Shown here: piece by piece, positions 60,656 through 64,000 of the stretch
Position numbering within the stretch: position 1 is the first letter of the stretch
How the letters are laid out: each line of letters opens with the position of its first letter
Assembly: GCF_028816475.1 (NCBI RefSeq)
Contig: NZ_CP118247.1
Span: 3,278,001 to 3,342,000 of the forward strand
Length of the DNA stretch: 64,000 bases
Origin: Devosia rhodophyticola
GTDB taxonomy: Bacteria; Pseudomonadota; Alphaproteobacteria; Rhizobiales; Devosiaceae
Direction of reading: 5' to 3'
Translations under genes and position numbers: made by a program
The notes under the pieces: generated by a model
Seen by the model: only the letters and a program-made list of their open reading frames with translations
The model's database searches: none
Told to the model about the DNA's origin: nothing

Positions 60656-61159
60656 TTACTGAATTGGCGGTTCGACTAATACCTGCAGCATCAACTTCAG
60701 TGCGGCATGGACGCTTTCAGCCCGGATATTGTCGCGGCCAATGTCACCAAAGCGGTTTTCTATGACCAACGTGGCATTCTCCGAGGACACAGCCACATAG
60801 ACCAAGCCGACGGGCTTCTTGTCCGAGCCACCATCGGGTCCAGCTATACCAGTTACCGCGATTGCAAAATCAGTGCGGGCGGTATTGCGCGCTCCATCCG
60901 CCATCGCCCGCGCCACTTGATTGGAAACGGCGCCATAATCGCGCACCAGGCGTGCGGGAACCCTGATCATGCGCGTTTTGGCGGTGTTGGCATAGGTAAT
61001 GTAGCCGCCGTAGAGTACAGCAGAGGCGCCGGGAACGTCAGTTATTGCAGCAGCAACGAGGCCACCCGTACAACTTTCGACCGTGACGACGGTTTGCCCT
61101 GCTTCGGTAAGCAGTTGGACGACTTGACGGGCCGGATCAGCAGGCGTTTTTTTTGCCAT
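60656..61159 (-). CDS. CinA C-terminal-family amidohydrolase
   Basis: A 167-residue single-domain protein matching the C-terminal half of CinA, which deamidates nicotinamide mononucleotide (PncC). It has TVESCTGGLVAAAITDVPGAS near the start, and later AITGIAGPDGGSDKKPVG. The active-site serine lies in ESCTGG. The start at 61159 gives MAKKTPADPARQ; a TTG at 61162 is also in frame. The start overlaps the ispDF stop by one base, so it is coupled to ispDF. Confidence 0.9.
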   Translation of the reverse strand: MAKKTPADPARQVVQLLTEAGQTVVTVESCTGGLVAAAITDVPGASAVLYGGYITYANTAKTRMIRVPARLVRDYGAVSNQVARAMADGARNTARTDFAIAVTGIAGPDGGSDKKPVGLVYVAVSSENATLVIENRFGDIGRDNIRAESVHAALKLMLQVLVEPPIQ

Positions 61160-62346
61160 CAATCCTGCCTCGGTATTTCGATACTTGCGCTGGCCATTGC
61201 GACAATTCCTTCTTCGCGTCCAGTAAAGCCCAGTTGTTCACTGGTTGTCGCCTTGATCGCCACACGAGACGCTGAAATTTGGCAAATTTCAGCAATTCTG
61301 GCACGCATATCGGCAACGTGGGGACCAATCTTGGGCTTCTCACAAACGATTGTCACGTCAAGATTGACTATGCGACCAGACCTTGCGGCAATCATTGCAA
61401 CTGCATGTTGCAGAAAAATGCTCGACGCCGCCCCTCGCCACTGTTCATCGCTTGGAGGAAAATGCGATCCGATATCGCCTTCGCCGAGCGCGCCGTAAAT
61501 CGCGTCTGTGAGGGCATGAAGCGCGACGTCAGCGTCTGAATGACCCTTTAGCTTGCGGTCGTGAGGAATCTCAATGCCCCCTAACCACACGGACTCGCCG
61601 TTTTCGAACGCGTGTACATCGAATCCGGTGCCGACACGTGTTTCCATCTGCATTGTATTCTCGACAAGGTTGGTGGCGCGGTTGAAGTCTTCGGCGTGGG
61701 TAATTTTGATATTTCTGTGGCTGCCCGGCGTTAGAGAGACGTGCATGCCAGCCCATTCGGCGATCTCGGCATCGTCAGTAAACTGTTGGGGGGCGGCCGA
61801 GGCGCGCAAGTGGGCTGACAAAATGGCGGGAAAGCGGAAGCCCTGAGGAGTTTGGGCTGCGAACAACGTGCGTCGGTCCTCGGTTGCCAAAACTCGTTGG
61901 CCATCGGAGCGCTTTATCGTGTCGGTAACGGCAATGGCGGGCAAGCTGGCGTCGCTCACATCAAGCGCTGCGATGACTGCCTCAATAACGGCAGGCTCAA
62001 CAAATGGGCGCGCTGCATCGTGAATTAGGACCAGATCGGGCGGCGTATTCACAAGAAACTGCAGGCCAGCGAGAACAGATGCTTGTCGGGTGGTTCCGCC
62101 AACGACCGGTCCGCTCAAGCGTGGGTCATCACTGTGCAATTCGTCGTAGCGTTTGGCATGGTCAGCGTGAATAACGGGCAGAACGAGGCTAATGTTTGGC
62201 AATGCCAGGAAGGCCTGAATCGTGCGTGACAACATGGGGACGCCGTTAATAGGCCGATATTGCTTCGGCGGCTCGTTGCCAGAAATGCTGGCGCGTTCGC
62301 CTCGACCGGCTGCCACCACAATTACGGCTATTGATCTGGAACGCAT
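61159..62346 (-). CDS. ispDF: Bifunctional IspD/IspF enzyme
   Basis: A 395-residue fusion that carries out two steps of the non-mevalonate isoprenoid pathway. The N-terminal IspD domain (about 1-230) starts VIVVAAGRGERA and includes LIHDAARPFVEP. The C-terminal IspF domain (about 235-395) has GFDVHAF with the metal-binding aspartate and histidine, GHSDADVALHALTDAIYGALGEGDIG and KATTSEQLGFTGREEGIVA. The fusion is typical of alphaproteobacteria. It diverges from dusB with about 150 bases between. Confidence 0.97.
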   Translation of the reverse strand: MRSRSIAVIVVAAGRGERASISGNEPPKQYRPINGVPMLSRTIQAFLALPNISLVLPVIHADHAKRYDELHSDDPRLSGPVVGGTTRQASVLAGLQFLVNTPPDLVLIHDAARPFVEPAVIEAVIAALDVSDASLPAIAVTDTIKRSDGQRVLATEDRRTLFAAQTPQGFRFPAILSAHLRASAAPQQFTDDAEIAEWAGMHVSLTPGSHRNIKITHAEDFNRATNLVENTMQMETRVGTGFDVHAFENGESVWLGGIEIPHDRKLKGHSDADVALHALTDAIYGALGEGDIGSHFPPSDEQWRGAASSIFLQHAVAMIAARSGRIVNLDVTIVCEKPKIGPHVADMRARIAEICQISASRVAIKATTSEQLGFTGREEGIVAMASASIEIPRQD

Positions 62347-62497
62347 AAAGTCTGGAGCTCACACACGAAAATGTCACACTCAAATGGTCTAGCGGCAGCT
62401 CTTGGCATCGGCAAGCTTTGCGTAGGGGATGGGCGTCATCTGCGTAAAGAAGTTGCACCTGCACATGTTTTGACTACTATGCAGGCAATGTTAGAAG

Positions 62498-63520
62498 ATG
62501 GCTATTTTAGGGGCAAATGTGTCGGAAGCTACCTATCAGTTGAATATCGGCAAACAGAACGCTCGAAATAGTGCGTTTTTAGCGCCCATGGCTGGAATCA
62601 CTGATCGTCCATTTCGGCAGATTGCTGAACGGTTTGGTGCGGGATTGGTCGTCTCGGAAATGATTGCCAGTGCCGCCCTGGGGACGGGGCACGCGGAAAT
62701 GGTGCGAAAGCTGGGCAAGGCGGGATCATTGCCTCATGTGGTTCAATTGGCTGGCTGCGAGGGGCAGTGGATGCAACTCGGCGCCGAGATTGCGCACGAT
62801 GCTGGTGCGGACGTCATTGATATCAACTTTGGCTGCCCATCCAAACGCGTTACCAACGGCTACGCTGGATCGGCGCTGATGCGTGTTCCCGATCAAGCGA
62901 TGACGCTGGTCGAGTCGGTTGTCAAAGCGACTCCGCTACCGGTGACAGTCAAAATGCGATTGGGCTGGGACGACGATAATTTGAACGCCGCCGACATGGC
63001 GCGCCGTGCCGTTGATGCAGGCGTGCAGATGATAACTGTGCATGGCAGGACCCGGAAGCAGTTTTACAAGGGTGAAGCGCGCTGGGCGCCGGTGCGTGAA
63101 GTGGTTAACGCCGTCAATGTGCCCGTGGTCGTCAATGGCGATATCACATCAATCGAAAGCGCGCGTGAGGCGCTTGATCTGTCAGGTGCGGCGGCTGTGA
63201 TGATCGGACGCGGGGCGCAGGGACAACCGTGGCTGGTAGGGCAGGTGGGGGCGCTGTTGGCGGGTGCGACACCGCCTGAAAGCCCCAAAGGTCCGGATCT
63301 TGTTGCGCTGGTGCAGGAGCACTACGAAGAAGTTTTGATTGAATATGGTACCGCAATCGGATTCCGCGCGGCCCGCAAGCATCTGGATTGGTATCTGGAA
63401 GCTAGTGAAATTGTGCTTGAGAAAGCGGACCGATCTCGGTTGTTAAATTGCGATCAGCCTGCGGAAGTCCTCGCCATGATCGAACAGTTCTACTCAGGTG
63501 AGTGCAGGGCGGCTGCATGA
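62498..63520 (+). CDS. dusB: tRNA-dihydrouridine synthase
   Basis: A 340-residue FMN enzyme that reduces uridine to dihydrouridine in tRNA; the older name is NifR3. The barrel begins APMAGITDRPFRQIA and has VVSEMIAS, a DINFGCPSKRVTNGYAGSALM catalytic segment with the key cysteine, TVKMRLGW and HGRTRKQFYKG. The ATG at 62498 lacks a clear ribosome site; a GTG at 62519 preceded by AGGGG is a real alternative. ntrB follows with a four-base ATGA overlap, the conserved nifR3-ntrBC arrangement. Confidence 0.95.
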   Translation: MAILGANVSEATYQLNIGKQNARNSAFLAPMAGITDRPFRQIAERFGAGLVVSEMIASAALGTGHAEMVRKLGKAGSLPHVVQLAGCEGQWMQLGAEIAHDAGADVIDINFGCPSKRVTNGYAGSALMRVPDQAMTLVESVVKATPLPVTVKMRLGWDDDNLNAADMARRAVDAGVQMITVHGRTRKQFYKGEARWAPVREVVNAVNVPVVVNGDITSIESAREALDLSGAAAVMIGRGAQGQPWLVGQVGALLAGATPPESPKGPDLVALVQEHYEEVLIEYGTAIGFRAARKHLDWYLEASEIVLEKADRSRLLNCDQPAEVLAMIEQFYSGECRAAA

Positions 63521-64000
63521 AAATTGTCACGGAGAACATTCCCGCCTTTGCCGTGCTGCAGTCACTGCCGCAGCCAATAATTGTTTGTACCGAAGACCGG
63601 CAGATCAGTTTCGCCAATTATGCCGCAGAAACCTTTTTCGGGGCGTCACAGAGCGTACTCGGCCGCCAGAAGCTTGATGATCTTGTCGCGTTTGGTTCTC
63701 CGGTGATCGGATTGGTAGAAACGGTCGCGGCGCGTCGGGCGCCGATGACCGAATACCGCGTGCGCATCGGGTCATCGCGATTTGGCGAGGAGCGGATCGC
63801 GGACGTCTTCGCTACGCCTATTGCCGACAATGATGGACGCGTGGTGCTGCTTATCCAGGAACGCACCATGGCGGACAAGATTGATCGGCAGATGGTCTCA
63901 CGCGGGGCTGCCCGGTCGGTGACGGGGCTGGCCGCGATGCTTGCCCATGAAATCAAGAACCCGCTGTCGGGCATTCGTGGGGCAGCTCAACTCCTGGAAC
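63517..64000 (+). CDS. ntrB: Nitrogen regulation sensor kinase NtrB (3' end outside window)
   Basis: The window ends inside this gene after 161 codons. The visible part has an N-terminal PAS-like domain (about 1-110; PQPIIVCTEDRQISFANYAAETFF) and the histidine phosphorylation box HEIKNPLSGIRGAAQLLE with the phosphate-accepting H144. NtrB senses nitrogen status through PII proteins and phosphorylates NtrC. The kinase domain lies beyond the edge. The ATG overlaps the dusB stop. Confidence 0.93.
   Translation, partial: MKIVTENIPAFAVLQSLPQPIIVCTEDRQISFANYAAETFFGASQSVLGRQKLDDLVAFGSPVIGLVETVAARRAPMTEYRVRIGSSRFGEERIADVFATPIADNDGRVVLLIQERTMADKIDRQMVSRGAARSVTGLAAMLAHEIKNPLSGIRGAAQLLE

Noticed and set aside
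62371..62571. A 66-codon frame between ispDF and dusB
   Set aside because: It runs into the dusB start region, has no ribosome site and no recognisable content.
1..64000. CRISPR arrays, prophage, insertion sequences and tRNA genes
   Set aside because: No repeat-spacer pattern, integrase, transposase, terminal inverted repeats or cloverleaf was seen while reading; a tRNA scan would be the decisive check.

Overview
This window is a core chromosomal segment of an alphaproteobacterium, most likely of the order Hyphomicrobiales (Rhizobiales). The evidence is the gene content and order: a PopZ-type C-terminus before valS, an ExoR-like Sel1 protein, argS-SPOR-scpA-scpB-tatABC-serS-surE-LysM/M23-yajC-secDF, purM-purN beside an AI-2E permease and hdaA-ppk-ppx, and ftsB-pdhA-pdhB-pdhC-lpd-lipA-coq10/cinA-ispDF-dusB-ntrB. 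As I recall, these are typical rhizobial neighbourhoods; I cannot check this against a database. Genus and family cannot be read from the sequence. I see no prophage, insertion sequence, CRISPR array, tRNA or rRNA.

Layout. 1-8.6 kb: end of a PopZ-like gene, valS, exoR-like, xthA, erpA, dgt, argS. 8.7-19.1 kb: a one-direction run for cell envelope, chromosome condensation and protein export (SPOR protein, scpA, scpB, an orphan ABC ATPase, tatABC, serS, surE, LysM/LytM lipoprotein). 19.1-26.9 kb: a DUF815 ATPase, yajC-secDF, two genes related to mitochondrial complex I assembly factors, trmFO, a glutathione S-transferase and a DUF1127 protein. 27-31.3 kb: uvrA and ssb diverging from a region with two LexA-type SOS boxes. 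31.3-38.9 kb: a secreted protein, an MMPL/RND exporter, gyrA, purN and purM. 39.1-45.8 kb: AI-2E permease, hdaA, ppk, ppx, rnd. 46-52.3 kb: aspS, a CSS/EAL phosphodiesterase, malic enzyme, a Dabb protein. 52.3-64 kb: ftsB, the pyruvate dehydrogenase and lipoate genes, cinA, ispDF, dusB and the start of ntrB.

Most genes overlap or sit within about 40 bases of a same-strand neighbour, so the window reads as a set of housekeeping operons. The pdhA-lpdA-lipA run makes the pyruvate dehydrogenase complex and its lipoyl cofactor. tatABC and yajC-secDF are the two export systems. ppk and ppx make and degrade polyphosphate. uvrA and ssb share SOS control.

I found no convincing new biological system. 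What stands out is three places where a one-base change breaks an otherwise well-conserved frame: the end of argS (about 8546), the middle of an ABC ATPase (about 12860, a G run) and a small gene after uvrA (about 27290, a G run). They could be real mutations or assembly errors. Other points worth a look are a catalytically degenerate LytM protein, a strong terminator-like hairpin inside yajC-secDF, a small membrane protein wedged between pdhA and pdhB, an ErpA tail extension, unusual GyrA residues at the quinolone site, and the absence of nagZ and pcm from their usual places.
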